From Mesorhizobium sp. AR10 (GTDB taxonomy: Bacteria > Pseudomonadota > Alphaproteobacteria > Rhizobiales > Rhizobiaceae): a stretch of 64,000 nucleotides of DNA. The stretch is from assembly GCF_024746795.1 (NCBI RefSeq), contig NZ_CP080524.1, forward strand, positions 5,992,001 to 6,056,000, in the 5' to 3' direction. A program made the position numbers and the translations under genes. Below, one piece after another: positions 22,602-30,224 of this stretch. Within the stretch, counting starts at the first letter, position 1; each line of letters begins with the position of its first letter. Below the pieces are notes generated by a model. That model was not told the origin of the DNA. It ran no database searches and saw nothing but the letters and a program-made list of their open reading frames with translations.

Positions 22602-22626
22602 AACGGGGAAGCAGCGATTGCGTTCC
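22602..22626 (-). promoter_or_regulatory. EcfG-type promoter of second DUF982 gene
   Basis: Leftwards GGAAC 22626-22622, 16 bases, CGTT 22605-22602; 28 bases before ATG 22574. Confidence 0.8.
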
Positions 22627-22687
22627 GGTGGAAAGGAGAAAAGCACCATGTCGGATGCGTCAAAAAGAGGGGCGTAGATCGCCAGTC

Positions 22688-23044
22688 ATGATGGGCATGT
22701 CTGAGAGACTAGACGAGCCGGCTACGTGGTTTGCCCCTCCGAATGTGGTGGGCGAGCAATTCGATCTGTTTGAGCAGGCCGTTGCTCGAGCTGTGTCGAC
22801 GCCGCCAGATGAGCGGCATCCGAGGGCTGAGATCGTCACCCGATCAGGCGCGACCTACGAATGGGATGCGATAGAAGAATGCAGAGCCTCTTTGGATAGA
22901 GCTCGGGCCGATGCGCTCGCACATGCTATGGCGGCAGCAATCGGGGCCATTGCTCCACTACCAGTTCCCCGACCTGCGCCCGGCAGCGGTCTCGAAAGGG
23001 GTTTCGCCCAACTTCGACGAAAGACAGCTATGGTGCAATCTTAG
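22688..23044 (+). CDS. Hypothetical protein, 118 aa
   Basis: From ATG 22688 (or 22697): MMGMSERLDEPATWFAPPNV, then FDLFEQAVARAVSTPPDERH, PRAEIVTRSGATYEWDAIEE, CRASLDRARADALAHAMAAA. Looks like a genuine soluble alpha/beta protein with a helical end. The Pro-rich last 30 residues are less convincing. No family recognised, ribosome site poor. Confidence 0.5.
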   Translation: MMGMSERLDEPATWFAPPNVVGEQFDLFEQAVARAVSTPPDERHPRAEIVTRSGATYEWDAIEECRASLDRARADALAHAMAAAIGAIAPLPVPRPAPGSGLERGFAQLRRKTAMVQS

Positions 23045-23150
23045 ATTCAATGTGTGTCTAGCTCGCCGCCCCATAGAGGTAGGCTGCACCGGCACATGTA
23101 TCGACTTCGGACGGCCCTCCAGTCGGCAATAAGCCACGCCTCCCGATAAT

Positions 23151-23339
23151 CTATTTTTTGCGCTTGAGCGGGAACGTCGCGTCCCCGTCATCCTCGCCCG
23201 ACAAGACGCGGGGATTGGCGCTTGATACCCCGTCATTCGTAGAGCCTTTATGATTTTTCTCGGACTGACCTTCGGCATCGGCCTCCGGGCCCCTTCCAGG
23301 GGATCGCGTGGCAGAATTGGTTTTGGATTTATCAGCCAT
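23151..23339 (-). CDS. Small disordered protein, 62 aa
   Basis: MADKSKTNSATRSPGRGPEA, then charged and Gly/Ser/Asn-rich to ATFPLKRKK: no helix or strand expected. GGAGGAGGA lies directly upstream of the ATG at 23339, an unusually strong ribosome site, and an EcfG-type promoter lies at 23392-23368. Resembles the hydrophilic protein at 43229-43447. Hydrophilin-like desiccation or stress protection is possible but unproven. Confidence 0.7.
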   Translation of the reverse strand: MADKSKTNSATRSPGRGPEADAEGQSEKNHKGSTNDGVSSANPRVLSGEDDGDATFPLKRKK

Positions 23340-23367
23340 GGAAATCCTCCTCCTTTGAGAAAAATCC

Positions 23368-23392
23368 AACTCCGCGCCCGTCTTAAAGTTCC
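23368..23392 (-). promoter_or_regulatory. EcfG-type promoter
   Basis: Leftwards GGAAC 23392-23388, 16 bases, AGTT 23371-23368; 29 bases before ATG 23339. Confidence 0.7.
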
Positions 23393-23455
23393 GCAGGCGG
23401 CTTTGCCTCGTCATCAGCGTCATCAGGGGCACACGGAATTCTCCTTAGAAGGTTG

Positions 23456-23480
23456 GGAACAAAGTCATTCCAGCCCGATT
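23456..23480 (+). promoter_or_regulatory. Degenerate EcfG-like promoter (GGAAC-N16-GATT)
   Basis: GGAAC 23456-23460, 16 bases, GATT. One base off the xGTT pattern, but spacing to the GTG at 23511 matches the perfect sites. Confidence 0.35.
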
Positions 23481-23510
23481 ATAAGCGATCAAAAAGCATT
23501 GGAGCGGTGG

Positions 23511-23696
23511 GTGAGGTTTCCTGCGATACAAGAGCCTTCGGGCACCTGGGCCGTTGTGGAGGTGCTAATTGACTTGCCGGCCGAGATTGCTGGCAAGGAT
23601 CTCATTGGGCTGACGCGAGAGGAAGCTAAGCGGCTAGTCTCGCCGGGCAATCAGGAGGTGACATCAGCAGCGGGGTCGGCCCGCGTCGTCAGGTAG
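23511..23696 (+). CDS. Hypothetical protein, 61 aa
   Basis: GTG at 23511 with GGAG six bases upstream gives MRFPAIQEPSGTWAVVEVLI, DLPAEIAGKDLIGLTREEAK, RLVS: a compact beta/alpha start and helix. Followed after one base by the gene at 23698. The upstream part of the frame has no acceptable start. Function unknown. Confidence 0.5.
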   Translation: MRFPAIQEPSGTWAVVEVLIDLPAEIAGKDLIGLTREEAKRLVSPGNQEVTSAAGSARVVR

Positions 23697-23697
23697 T

Positions 23698-23913
23698 ATG
23701 TCAGGTAGTATCATGGGGAACAGTAACACTTCGGGTGGCAAGCAAAGTCTCGATTGGGGACGGATGGTCCGCACCGCCATGCCCCGGCATGAGCTCGAGT
23801 TCATCATGAAGATCGGTCGCGTTGATCGCGATCAGGCTCTGTCGCTCATGCAAAAACATCGCGGAGATCGGGAAGCCGTATTCATGGAACTTGCCGCCCG
23901 CGACAGACCATAA
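23698..23913 (+). CDS. Small DUF3606-like protein, 71 aa
   Basis: After a Ser/Gly-rich start, PRHELEFIMKIGRVDRDQAL, SLMQKHRGDREAVFMEL forms two to three helices laid out as in DUF3606 and as in the C-terminal module of the DUF982 proteins here (a helix, a D-x-x-x-A turn, then GDR and a last helix). ATG 23698 or 23713. Co-transcribed with 23511. Function unknown, possibly a nucleic-acid or protein-binding mini-domain. Confidence 0.55.
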   Translation: MSGSIMGNSNTSGGKQSLDWGRMVRTAMPRHELEFIMKIGRVDRDQALSLMQKHRGDREAVFMELAARDRP

Positions 23914-23967
23914 CCAAGGCAAGAGGCGTCTAACGGGTATATGCCAATAGACGCGTTACAGGCCATT

Positions 23968-23992
23968 GGAACCCTCCGAAGTTGGCAGAGTT
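23968..23992 (+). promoter_or_regulatory. EcfG-type promoter of Crp/Fnr gene
   Basis: GGAAC 23968-23972, 16 bases, AGTT 23989-23992. Leader to ATG 24151 about 150 bases. Confidence 0.6.
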
Positions 23993-24150
23993 GTGCTCCT
24001 AAGTGAGGAGCGACTGGAAACGGTGCGACGAACAGAACTTTCATCGCAATTCCTGCAGCTGGTTAGATGCAAATCATACTGGCCGTGCTTGACCCAGTGC
24101 GGAGCCCTCCAGGCCATTGGTGCCATGCCGGCGTGTATCACGGAGTCGCG

Positions 24151-24870
24151 ATGCTTGAGTCACTGTACCTGAACCTTGGCCAACACGATGCGATCTCAGA
24201 CGAGGAGAAGGCGCTGCTGGCAGGCGCAATGGCGTTCGAAAAGGAGTTCGCCACTGGTCAGGATTTGGTTTCTGCTGGCTCAAGGCCAATGTATAGCACC
24301 CTGATCCTAGATGGCCTGGCGGCGCGATATAAGGTCTTGGAGGATGGTGGACGGCAGTTTACGTCGTTGCAGGTGCCTGGCGACTTTGTCGATCTTCACG
24401 CCTTTCTCTTGAAGACTATGGACCACGGCATCATAGCGCTTTCGCCTTGTCGTGTGATCGTTGCGGACCACAGTCGGTTGCGCGCGATCACCGAGCAGGC
24501 TCCCCATCTCACACGACTGTTGTGGCTTGATACGTTGGTAGACGGAGCCATCCACCGCGAATGGATCGTCGCTATGGGCAGGCGCTCGAAGGCAGCCCAT
24601 CTGGCGCATCTTGTGTGCGAACTGTTCGTCCGACTTCAGGTGGTGGAGCGTACGAACGGCATGAGTTTCCACCTACCAATTTCGCAGGCAGAATTGGCTG
24701 ACGTGCTTGGCCTCTCGGTCGTGCATATGAACCGTGTTATCGGCGCCTTGCGAAAAGTCGGGGTCATCAGCTGGGCTAACCACAACGTCACCATTCTTGA
24801 TTGGAATCGGCTAACGGAAATCGCCGAATTCGACCCCACCTATCTCAGCATGAACCGAGAACCTCGATAA
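24151..24870 (+). CDS. Crp/Fnr-family transcription regulator
   Basis: 239 residues: a cyclic-nucleotide-binding-fold sensor (FATGQDLVSAGSRPMYSTLI, LDGLAARYKVLEDGGRQFTS, LQVPGDFVDLHAFLL), the long dimer helix, and a C-terminal winged helix-turn-helix (LPISQAELADVLGLSVVHMN, RVIGALRKVGVI). No Cys cluster, so not an FNR oxygen sensor; the effector is unknown. ATG 24151 has GGAG upstream and starts at the usual point; an earlier ATG at 24067 lacks one. The EcfG-type promoter suggests it is a second-tier regulator of the stress response. Confidence 0.9.
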   Translation: MLESLYLNLGQHDAISDEEKALLAGAMAFEKEFATGQDLVSAGSRPMYSTLILDGLAARYKVLEDGGRQFTSLQVPGDFVDLHAFLLKTMDHGIIALSPCRVIVADHSRLRAITEQAPHLTRLLWLDTLVDGAIHREWIVAMGRRSKAAHLAHLVCELFVRLQVVERTNGMSFHLPISQAELADVLGLSVVHMNRVIGALRKVGVISWANHNVTILDWNRLTEIAEFDPTYLSMNREPR

Positions 24871-24998
24871 CCCCATCCCGCATCCGCTTAACATTTGAGC
24901 GCGACAGTGTCCTTGGAAGGTTGTCTCCTGGTTATGTCGCCGGCCATTCGTGGGCTCCGGCGCTTGAGAGTTCGCTGTGCTCCCGCCCCAAGGAGCTA

Positions 24999-25220
24999 AT
25001 GATGGAAGACATCAATCCCGTGCCGGTGTCGGCACTCGACATTCATATCGTGCGACAAGCGTTCAGGTCATCCATTGCCGAAGGGCTGGTGGAAGAGAGC
25101 CGCTGGATCCAGCACGCTACAGAGTTGGTCAAAGATCTGACGGGCCACAAGCAGGTCGACGCCGAGATAATCGACTGGATCATCAGGAAGGAGCAGGTCA
25201 ATGGCCAAAATGTTGGTTGA
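24999..25220 (+). CDS. Hypothetical helical protein, 73 aa
   Basis: MEDINPVPVSALDIHIVRQA, FRSSIAEGLVEESRWIQHAT, ELVKDLTGHKQVDAEIIDWI: an all-helical soluble protein. AAGGAG precedes the paired ATGs at 24999/25002. Ends 20 bases inside the next gene, so the two are translationally coupled. No family recognised. Confidence 0.6.
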   Translation: MMEDINPVPVSALDIHIVRQAFRSSIAEGLVEESRWIQHATELVKDLTGHKQVDAEIIDWIIRKEQVNGQNVG

Positions 25221-25413
25221 TCTTGATCCCGTGTCCGACAATCACCCCTACGATCCCGCCTTGTTTGCCGACAAGTACGGGATGACGTTGAAAGCCGCTA
25301 AGGTCGTTCTGTATGCCAACGGACCTTCGAGAACGGCCTGTGACGGTGCCGCAAAAGCTTTCATGGCGGCTGTTGCGGCACGAAACAAGCAATGGCAGCG
25401 CGATAAACCTTGA
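25201..25413 (+). CDS. Hypothetical protein, 70 aa
   Basis: MAKMLVDLDPVSDNHPYDPA, LFADKYGMTLKAAKVVLYAN, GPSRTACDGAAKAFMAAVAA: helical with a helix-turn-helix-like middle (FADKYGMTLKAAKVVL), similar in outline to DUF3606 (a helix, gMTxxxA, then a second helix). AGGA upstream of ATG 25201. Second gene of a coupled pair with 24999. Confidence 0.6.
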   Translation: MAKMLVDLDPVSDNHPYDPALFADKYGMTLKAAKVVLYANGPSRTACDGAAKAFMAAVAARNKQWQRDKP

Positions 25414-25487
25414 GCGCAGGAACCTAATATTACGCTGTGCCTTATCCTGCGACGGCCTTTCCCCGCCCGTCATCGGAGGAAATCGAG

Positions 25488-25922
25488 ATGGCGCGCTACT
25501 TTTTCGATATCCATGACGGCAAGGAATTCACAGGAGACGAGGACGGAGAAATCTGTGAGTCTCTAACCGAAGTCAGTGACTACGCTGTCCGCGTGCTGCC
25601 TGATATTGCACGGGAGGAACTCCCAGACGGTCCCAACCGGCTCTTCTGGATTAAGGTTCGAGACGAGGACGGGGCATACATCTTCCGAGCGTCCTTGATC
25701 TTGGCATCTGCCTGGTTGGTCGAAAACGCCAACGGCTACCCTCACCCGGGCGAAGACCTGAAATTAGCGGCTCTCAAGCGGACAAGAGAGCAAGTAAGGG
25801 CGATCAGGCGCGACCTAGCGGAGGATGGCTTGTCAGCCCGGATGCACGAGATAGATGCCCTTTTTGGCATAGCGCAAACAGAGGTGGCTCGGTTTGTTTG
25901 GACAGGAATTCCCGATTTATAA
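25488..25922 (+). CDS. DUF6894-like protein, 3' end altered by IS insertion
   Basis: MARYFFDIHDGKEFTGDEDG is the standard DUF6894 start (RYFFHxxDG...DxxG), continuing through AVRVLPDIAREELPDG and FWIKVRDEDGAYIFRASLIL. GGAGGAAATCGAG precedes ATG 25488. The family is usually 75-90 residues; here a helical extension follows and the stop TAA (25920-25922) is formed by the first bases of the IS3 element, so the original C-terminus is lost or lies beyond the element. Small protein of unknown function. Confidence 0.7.
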   Translation: MARYFFDIHDGKEFTGDEDGEICESLTEVSDYAVRVLPDIAREELPDGPNRLFWIKVRDEDGAYIFRASLILASAWLVENANGYPHPGEDLKLAALKRTREQVRAIRRDLAEDGLSARMHEIDALFGIAQTEVARFVWTGIPDL

Positions 25923-25940
25923 GTGGAACACTGCCTCTGG

Positions 25941-26768
25941 TTAGGCCGCCTCGGGAAGCGGTAGCGGGGTGAAGTAGGCCTCATCTGGCGCTCTGCCGTC
26001 AAGGCTGGAATGCGGACGTCGCCGATTGTAGAAATCGAGATATTTTCCGATCGACGCCCGCCCTTCGCGAACGCTGTTATAGGCCTTGAGATAGACCTCC
26101 TCATATTTCACCGACCGCCAGAGACGCTCGACGAAGACGTTGTCGCGCCAGGCGCCCTTGCCATCCATGCTGATCCTGATCTCCCGGTCGAGCAGGACCT
26201 TGGTGAAGTCATGGCTGGTGAACTGGCTGCCCTGATCGGAGTTGAAGATCTCGGGCTTGCCGTATGTCGCCAGCGCCTCCTCGAGGGCTTCAATGCAAAA
26301 CGCCGCATCCATGGTGATCGACAGCCGCCAGCTCAGTACCTTGCGCGTGAACCAGTCGACGACAGCAACCAGGTAGCAGAAGCCGCGGGCCATCGGGATA
26401 TAGGTCAGGTCCGTCGCCCAGACCTGGTTGGGCCGCGTCACCGCCAGCTTGCCCAGCAAATACGGATAGATCTTGTGCCCGTCGCCCGGCTTCGAAGTGC
26501 GCGGCTTGCGGTAGAGCGCCTCGATACCCATGCGCTTCATCAAGGTGCGCACATGCAGGCGACCCGTCTCATAGCCTTCGCGCTTCAAAAGCTTCTGCAA
26601 CATGCGGCTGCCCGCGAACGGGTAATCCAGGTGCAATTCGTCGATGCGCCGCATCAGCTTCAGGTCTGCCGCCGATGTCGGCTTGGGTAGGGAGTAGACG
26701 CTGCCGCGGCTGATCCCCAGTTCGGCCGCCTGCTTGGCAATCGGCAGTTCATGTTCCCGGTCGATCAT
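25941..26768 (-). CDS. IS3-family transposase OrfB (DDE integrase)
   Basis: 275 residues with the rve integrase core: VWATDLTYIPMARGFCYLVA (first Asp), FNSDQGSQFTSHDFTKVL (second Asp) and DNVFVERLWRSVKYEEVY (Glu), the D,D(35)E triad. N-terminal HTH_21 segment (LHLDYPFAGSRMLQKLLKRE). It is normally made as the OrfAB fusion by -1 frameshifting; the start shown (ATG 26768) overlaps the end of orfA. Confidence 0.92.
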   Translation of the reverse strand: MIDREHELPIAKQAAELGISRGSVYSLPKPTSAADLKLMRRIDELHLDYPFAGSRMLQKLLKREGYETGRLHVRTLMKRMGIEALYRKPRTSKPGDGHKIYPYLLGKLAVTRPNQVWATDLTYIPMARGFCYLVAVVDWFTRKVLSWRLSITMDAAFCIEALEEALATYGKPEIFNSDQGSQFTSHDFTKVLLDREIRISMDGKGAWRDNVFVERLWRSVKYEEVYLKAYNSVREGRASIGKYLDFYNRRRPHSSLDGRAPDEAYFTPLPLPEAA

Positions 26769-27070
26769 CGTCTTGCGCTCCCCGACCAGCCGGCCTTGCC
26801 GAGCGCCGAGCCTAAAAAATCATTGGCCAGCGTCAGCTCTCCGATCTTGGCATGGAGGGCCTTTATGTCCACCGTCGGCTCCGATTTCTCCGCCGCGCCA
26901 AACACGTTCGAGGCCCCGTCCAGAAGCTGCTTTCTCCAATCCGTGATCTGGTTCGCATGCACATCATATTGCTGCGCCAGCTCGGCCAGCGTCTTTTCTC
27001 CCTTGATCGCCGCAAGCGCAACTTTCGCCTTGAAAGCCGGGCTGTGGTTCCGGCGTGGTCGTCTGCTCAT
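26765..27070 (-). CDS. IS3-family transposase OrfA
   Basis: 101 residues: MSRRPRRNHSPAFKAKVALA and IKGEKTLAELAQQYDVHANQ, ITDWRKQLLDGASNVF form the helix-turn-helix that binds the IS ends, then a leucine-rich coiled coil (HAKIGELTLANDFL). ATG 27070 is the usual OrfA start; an earlier ATG is in frame. The frame closes within orfB. Confidence 0.9.
   Translation of the reverse strand: MSRRPRRNHSPAFKAKVALAAIKGEKTLAELAQQYDVHANQITDWRKQLLDGASNVFGAAEKSEPTVDIKALHAKIGELTLANDFLGSALGKAGWSGSARR
26813..26819 (-). promoter_or_regulatory. -1 ribosomal frameshift site T TTT TTA
   Basis: Read leftwards, orfA codons GAT TTT TTA contain the heptamer TTTTTTA in the required phase. Slipping back one base gives TTT TTT AGG CTC, which runs without a stop into orfB. 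Confidence 0.75.
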
Positions 27071-27322
27071 TCGTGATTCTCCTGTTCCGGCACTCATGCC
27101 GATCTCAGGCAGAAATTCCACTTATCACCCTGTCCAATTTTGCCGAGCCACCTCTAACTGAAGCTGAACGGATGATCAAAAGGCTGTCACCCACGGATGA
27201 ATAGAAACTACCAAGCGACGCCGCCGTTCTCCCACAAGCGCGCCGAACGGGCGGACTTGGGCTACAAGGAACAAGGCGCACTGAACGCCCGTTCACGGCA
27301 TTGGCAAACTGCAAGGGCTGAA

Positions 27323-27385
27323 ATGGTCGGGCCACGTGCAGCCTGGGAAGGCCTCCTAAAAGTCGGGTCGGTTTCGTGCGGCAAT
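27323..27385 (+). pseudogene. ku, N-terminal remnant
   Basis: ATG 27323 gives MVGPRAAWEGLLKVGSVSCG, matching the first 20 residues of the intact Ku (MVAPRAVWKGFLKVGSVVCG); similarity then stops abruptly. It lies 195 bases from the right end of the IS3 element. Evidence for a former second ku gene. Confidence 0.8.
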
Positions 27386-27402
27386 TCTTTCTGCTTTCGA
27401 TA

Positions 27403-27427
27403 GGAACATCATCCCTTTCTGCGCATT
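27403..27427 (+). promoter_or_regulatory. Degenerate EcfG-like promoter (GGAAC-N16-CATT)
   Basis: GGAAC 27403-27407, 16 bases, CATT; 27 bases before ATG 27454. Confidence 0.35.
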
Positions 27428-27453
27428 CTCGTCGGACAAACGGGAGGTGTCGA

Positions 27454-27900
27454 ATGGAACTCATGAACACAGTGGTACGCCGACACACGTTCGGCAACGT
27501 CGTGGAGTTTCTTGGCGAAGGCGGCGAAACAGTGAGCGTTACCATCGCGGCGGGCTACGAAGGCCGAAGAGACGATGAGCTTGTTGAAGCAGCCAAGCAA
27601 ATGATGGTCCAGATCGTAGCCTTCGATCGACCCGATGTTGAGATTACAGACACAGGCGGATCCTCGGAGCTCTACACTTTTGAATACCGAGACAAGGGAA
27701 TTATTCGGGCAATGCCGGGCATTTCCTTGCCAAATCTGAAGGCGGTTCAGGACGAGGTAAACCGATCCGCAGAGGATCTGTGGAAGGACGCACTCGAAAA
27801 ATCTGAGGCACCAGTGGGATGGGCCGTAAGGGCTCGCAACGCAAGCGGCGAGATCGTGGCGATTTGCACCTACGAAGACATCCAACTCCGCGACTCATAA
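27454..27900 (+). CDS. Hypothetical protein, 148 aa
   Basis: MELMNTVVRRHTFGNVVEFL, then TVSVTIAAGYEGRRDDELVE, AAKQMMVQIVAFDRPD, a middle beta section and a conserved-looking end (WAVRARNASGEIVAICTYED). Soluble alpha/beta protein, two-domain look. GGAGGTGTCGA lies before ATG 27454, which decides the start. No family recognised. It lies directly after the ku remnant and before the YciF unit. Confidence 0.65.
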   Translation: MELMNTVVRRHTFGNVVEFLGEGGETVSVTIAAGYEGRRDDELVEAAKQMMVQIVAFDRPDVEITDTGGSSELYTFEYRDKGIIRAMPGISLPNLKAVQDEVNRSAEDLWKDALEKSEAPVGWAVRARNASGEIVAICTYEDIQLRDS

Positions 27901-27915
27901 AATTTACTTCCGCCG

Positions 27916-27940
27916 GGAACGAGTACGCAAACAGGCTGTT
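27916..27940 (+). promoter_or_regulatory. EcfG-type promoter of YciF-like gene
   Basis: GGAAC 27916-27920, 16 bases, TGTT 27937-27940; 54 bases before ATG 27995. Confidence 0.75.
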
Positions 27941-27994
27941 ATTGGGGCGCCTCCAGTCGATGAGGCGGTGACAACAACAAAAAGGGAAAACGCT

Positions 27995-28504
27995 ATGGCG
28001 ACGACCAAGGCACCATCCAAAGGCCTCAACGAACTTTTTCACGACACGCTCAAGGACATTTATTTCGCGGAAAAGAAGATCCTCGCGACACTGCCGAAGA
28101 TGGCAAAGGCGGCGCAGAGCGCCGATCTGAAAGCCGCCTTCGAAAAGCATCGCGGCGAAACTCAGGAGCACGTAGCTCGTCTCGAAGAGGTGTTTGAAGT
28201 GCTCGGCAAGAAGCCGGTGGCGAAGACTTGTGCGGCCATTATGGGTATCACCGAGGAGGGCGCCGAGATCATGGAGGAATACAAGCAATCCCCTGCCCTC
28301 GACGCCGGCCTGCTCGCAGCAGCACAGGCTGTGGAGCACTACGAGATCTCTCGCTACGGGACTTTGCGGACTTGGGCGTTGGAGCTCGGACTGACCGAGG
28401 CGGTCAATCTCCTGGACCTCACGCTCGGCGAAGAAAAAGCAACCGACGCGGCACTGACCGAACTTGCCGAGTCGGCCGTAAACATCGCGGCCGAAGCGGC
28501 CTGA
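27995..28504 (+). CDS. YciE/YciF-type ferritin-like protein (DUF892)
   Basis: 169 residues forming a four-helix ferritin-like bundle: LNELFHDTLKDIYFAEKKIL, ADLKAAFEKHRGETQEHVAR, LEEVFEVLGKKP, AAAQAVEHYEISRYGTLRTW, LLDLTLGEEKATDAAL. The Glu/His pattern (E..., E..H, EHYE, E) gives the di-metal site. Members are strongly stress-induced; structural work shows a di-iron site, exact reaction unknown. ATG 27995 has AGGGA upstream. EcfG-type promoter at 27916. Two hairpins lie between it and the next small gene. Confidence 0.9.
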   Translation: MATTKAPSKGLNELFHDTLKDIYFAEKKILATLPKMAKAAQSADLKAAFEKHRGETQEHVARLEEVFEVLGKKPVAKTCAAIMGITEEGAEIMEEYKQSPALDAGLLAAAQAVEHYEISRYGTLRTWALELGLTEAVNLLDLTLGEEKATDAALTELAESAVNIAAEAA

Positions 28505-28610
28505 CGAAGACCGGTTCCATCGGTCCTGTCTTCGCGAGCCCTGGTGGTCGATCACCAGGGCTCCACCGCCCTTACCTATGCAGCGGAAACAAGTCTCGAA
28601 GGAGAGTGAG

Positions 28611-28796
28611 ATGGGCTTTTTCGGCAAATTCTTCTCCGGCCTTGGCGGCAAGAAGCCGGCCGAAAATGAGAAGAGCGGCGACATGCGTAAAGCGACCGGT
28701 GCGGGCCCCGCGATAGCCGCCCATTCGAAGGATGCGAAGACAAAGGCTGCGACCGGGCAGAACCCCTCAGCAGCAAAGAAGAAACCAAATGGCTGA
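28611..28796 (+). CDS. Small basic protein, 61 aa
   Basis: MGFFGKFFSGLGGKKPAENE, then a Lys/Ala-rich disordered tail (AHSKDAKTKAATGQNPSAAK). The amphipathic aromatic start (GFFGKFFSGL) could insert into a membrane surface. AAGGAGAG precedes the ATG. Lies about 105 bases after yciF and is probably co-transcribed with it. Function unknown. Confidence 0.65.
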   Translation: MGFFGKFFSGLGGKKPAENEKSGDMRKATGAGPAIAAHSKDAKTKAATGQNPSAAKKKPNG

Positions 28797-28962
28797 CGAT
28801 AAGAACAGCTAGGCTTGAAACAGTGTCGCCGGCGACCAGAGTATGAGGTCGGCTTGCTTCGCCAGCAATTTCGGGCTTACAGCCGACGCCGCCTCGTGAA
28901 TTCATCGCCAGGCACGGCAACGACCGCGAAGTGTTGGAGCACGAAGCAAGGCCTTGGACAAT

Positions 28963-29886
28963 TCACGCGACTTGCGACAGAGCCACGCCGTCTAGGTCGC
29001 ATTTGGCTACTCCGTACCGCCAACGGTGGTTCGTCGCTGCACGACGGCACTGATAAAACAAGGTGAGCTGGCCGCCTTCGATCATGACGGTCGAATGACC
29101 GTTTTCGCCAGCCTCTTCGGGTTCAAGCACCGGCCCAACGGTTCGATACGGACCCTCGACCCGATCAGCGAGGGCGAAAAAGACACGCTGCCGGCTGCCG
29201 CGCGGGCCATCTGGAAGAAAGCAGGTCGCGTTTAGAAGGATACGGCCGTCCGGTAGCTCCACAAGTTGGGCCCCTTCGATGCCCCACTCATAGTCTGGGT
29301 GCTGGCGCGAGTTGTGGTGAGGCAAGTCAATATGATCGAGAATCTTGCCGAGTCGCTTCCATGGGCCGAACCATGAGTCGGACTGGCTGTGCACAAGATA
29401 GATGTCTGGTTGCGGCACTTTTGTAAATTTCGGCATGCCTGAGTAGACGATGTAACGTTTGCCGCCGATGATCGCCGGATGAGGGTCGTAGATCCCGTCT
29501 TCATCGGTATCCGGCAAGGCAACAATCGCCGAGTTGAGAACCACCCAATGAAAACCATCGTTCGAAACGACGTGCTCGCAGCGACCACCGGATTTCATGA
29601 ATTCCGTTTGGATAAACATGTGAAAGACGCCGCTCTCATGGATGACTCCTGGCGCAGCCACACCTGATCCACTCACCGGCAAAACGATCGGTTCATGCTC
29701 GACCCAAGGGCCGTAAAGGTCGGGAGCCGTGGCATGAAGGATCCTCCACGTTTCGCTTGTAACGGTGCCGCTCGAGCCGAACATGTGCCAGAGCTTCCCA
29801 TCGAATACCGGACAGGGATCCTTCACATCGTCAACAGAGGCTGGATGAAACAACGGGAAAACGTTCGTTTCAAAATTGATCGACAT
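28963..29886 (-). CDS. GH43-like beta-propeller glycosidase
   Basis: 307 residues with the repeating blade pattern of five-bladed propeller glycosidases: VDDVKDPCPVFDGKLWHMFG (D of the first blade), WRILHATAPDLYGPWVEHEP, GVAAPGVIHESGVFHMFIQT, DPHPAIIGGKRYIVYSGMPK, WGIEGAQLVELPDGRILLNA, ENGHSTVMIEGGQLTLFYQC. Acts on arabinose-, xylose- or galactofuranose-type sugars in relatives; substrate not readable. ATG 29886 begins the first blade; the longer frame upstream is not protein-like. Divergent from the glycosyltransferase operon. Confidence 0.75.
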   Translation of the reverse strand: MSINFETNVFPLFHPASVDDVKDPCPVFDGKLWHMFGSSGTVTSETWRILHATAPDLYGPWVEHEPIVLPVSGSGVAAPGVIHESGVFHMFIQTEFMKSGGRCEHVVSNDGFHWVVLNSAIVALPDTDEDGIYDPHPAIIGGKRYIVYSGMPKFTKVPQPDIYLVHSQSDSWFGPWKRLGKILDHIDLPHHNSRQHPDYEWGIEGAQLVELPDGRILLNATCFLPDGPRGSRQRVFFALADRVEGPYRTVGPVLEPEEAGENGHSTVMIEGGQLTLFYQCRRAATNHRWRYGVAKCDLDGVALSQVA

Positions 29887-30224
29887 TCGCTTCCACCCAA
29901 TTAACCGCGCGGGGCAATTATGCGAGGCACCGAATCGTTCATCGATTGTTAACTTTGTAGCATCGGCGATTAACGCACGATTAACGATCGTTTGCACCCG
30001 GCCTGGCGCTAGCTGTCCGCAACGCGGCAGCTCCGCCCTTTCCCACATGATTTGCCTGTCCTGTCGGCCCAGTGAAGCCACTCGCCTTCGGCTAAAGGAA
30101 TTGGATTTACAGCGGAACGACTCGCTTCCTGGGAAGTTAGAGCCGGAGGTAAGAAATGACAAATAAACGGCGCGATTAACATTTGTTGTATGAACCTCCA
30201 ACAAAACAGTCAAAAGGCTTCGAA
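29887..30224. other. Divergent AT-rich promoter region
   Basis: 338 bases between GH43 and the glycosyltransferase with no gene. The segment is AT-richer than its surroundings and carries repeated TTAAC motifs (several, two as CGATTAACG about ten bases apart near 29970-29990, another near 30172), a plausible target for a MucR-like or other AT-preferring regulator. No EcfG-type element. Confidence 0.4.

Larger units (their letters stand above)
25917..27127. mobile_element. IS3-family insertion sequence, about 1.21 kb
   Basis: Two overlapping transposase frames on the minus strand lie between imperfect terminal inverted repeats: left TTATAAGTGGAA at 25917-25928, right TTCCACTTATCA at 27116-27127 (reverse complement TGATAAGTGGAA), both followed inwards by CTGCCT. 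No clear target duplication is visible. It appears complete and potentially active. Next to it lie a truncated ku start and the interrupted DUF6894 gene. Confidence 0.85.

Noticed and set aside
26010..26690. Long rightward frame opposite the IS3 transposase
   Set aside because: Antisense shadow of orfB; no domain.
27701..28684. Long leftward frame opposite the YciF gene
   Set aside because: Shadow of 27995-28504; Arg/Ser/Cys-rich with no domain.
29960..30180. Possible replication or attachment site from TTAAC repeats
   Set aside because: No integrase, tRNA or replication gene nearby; better read as an AT-rich divergent promoter.
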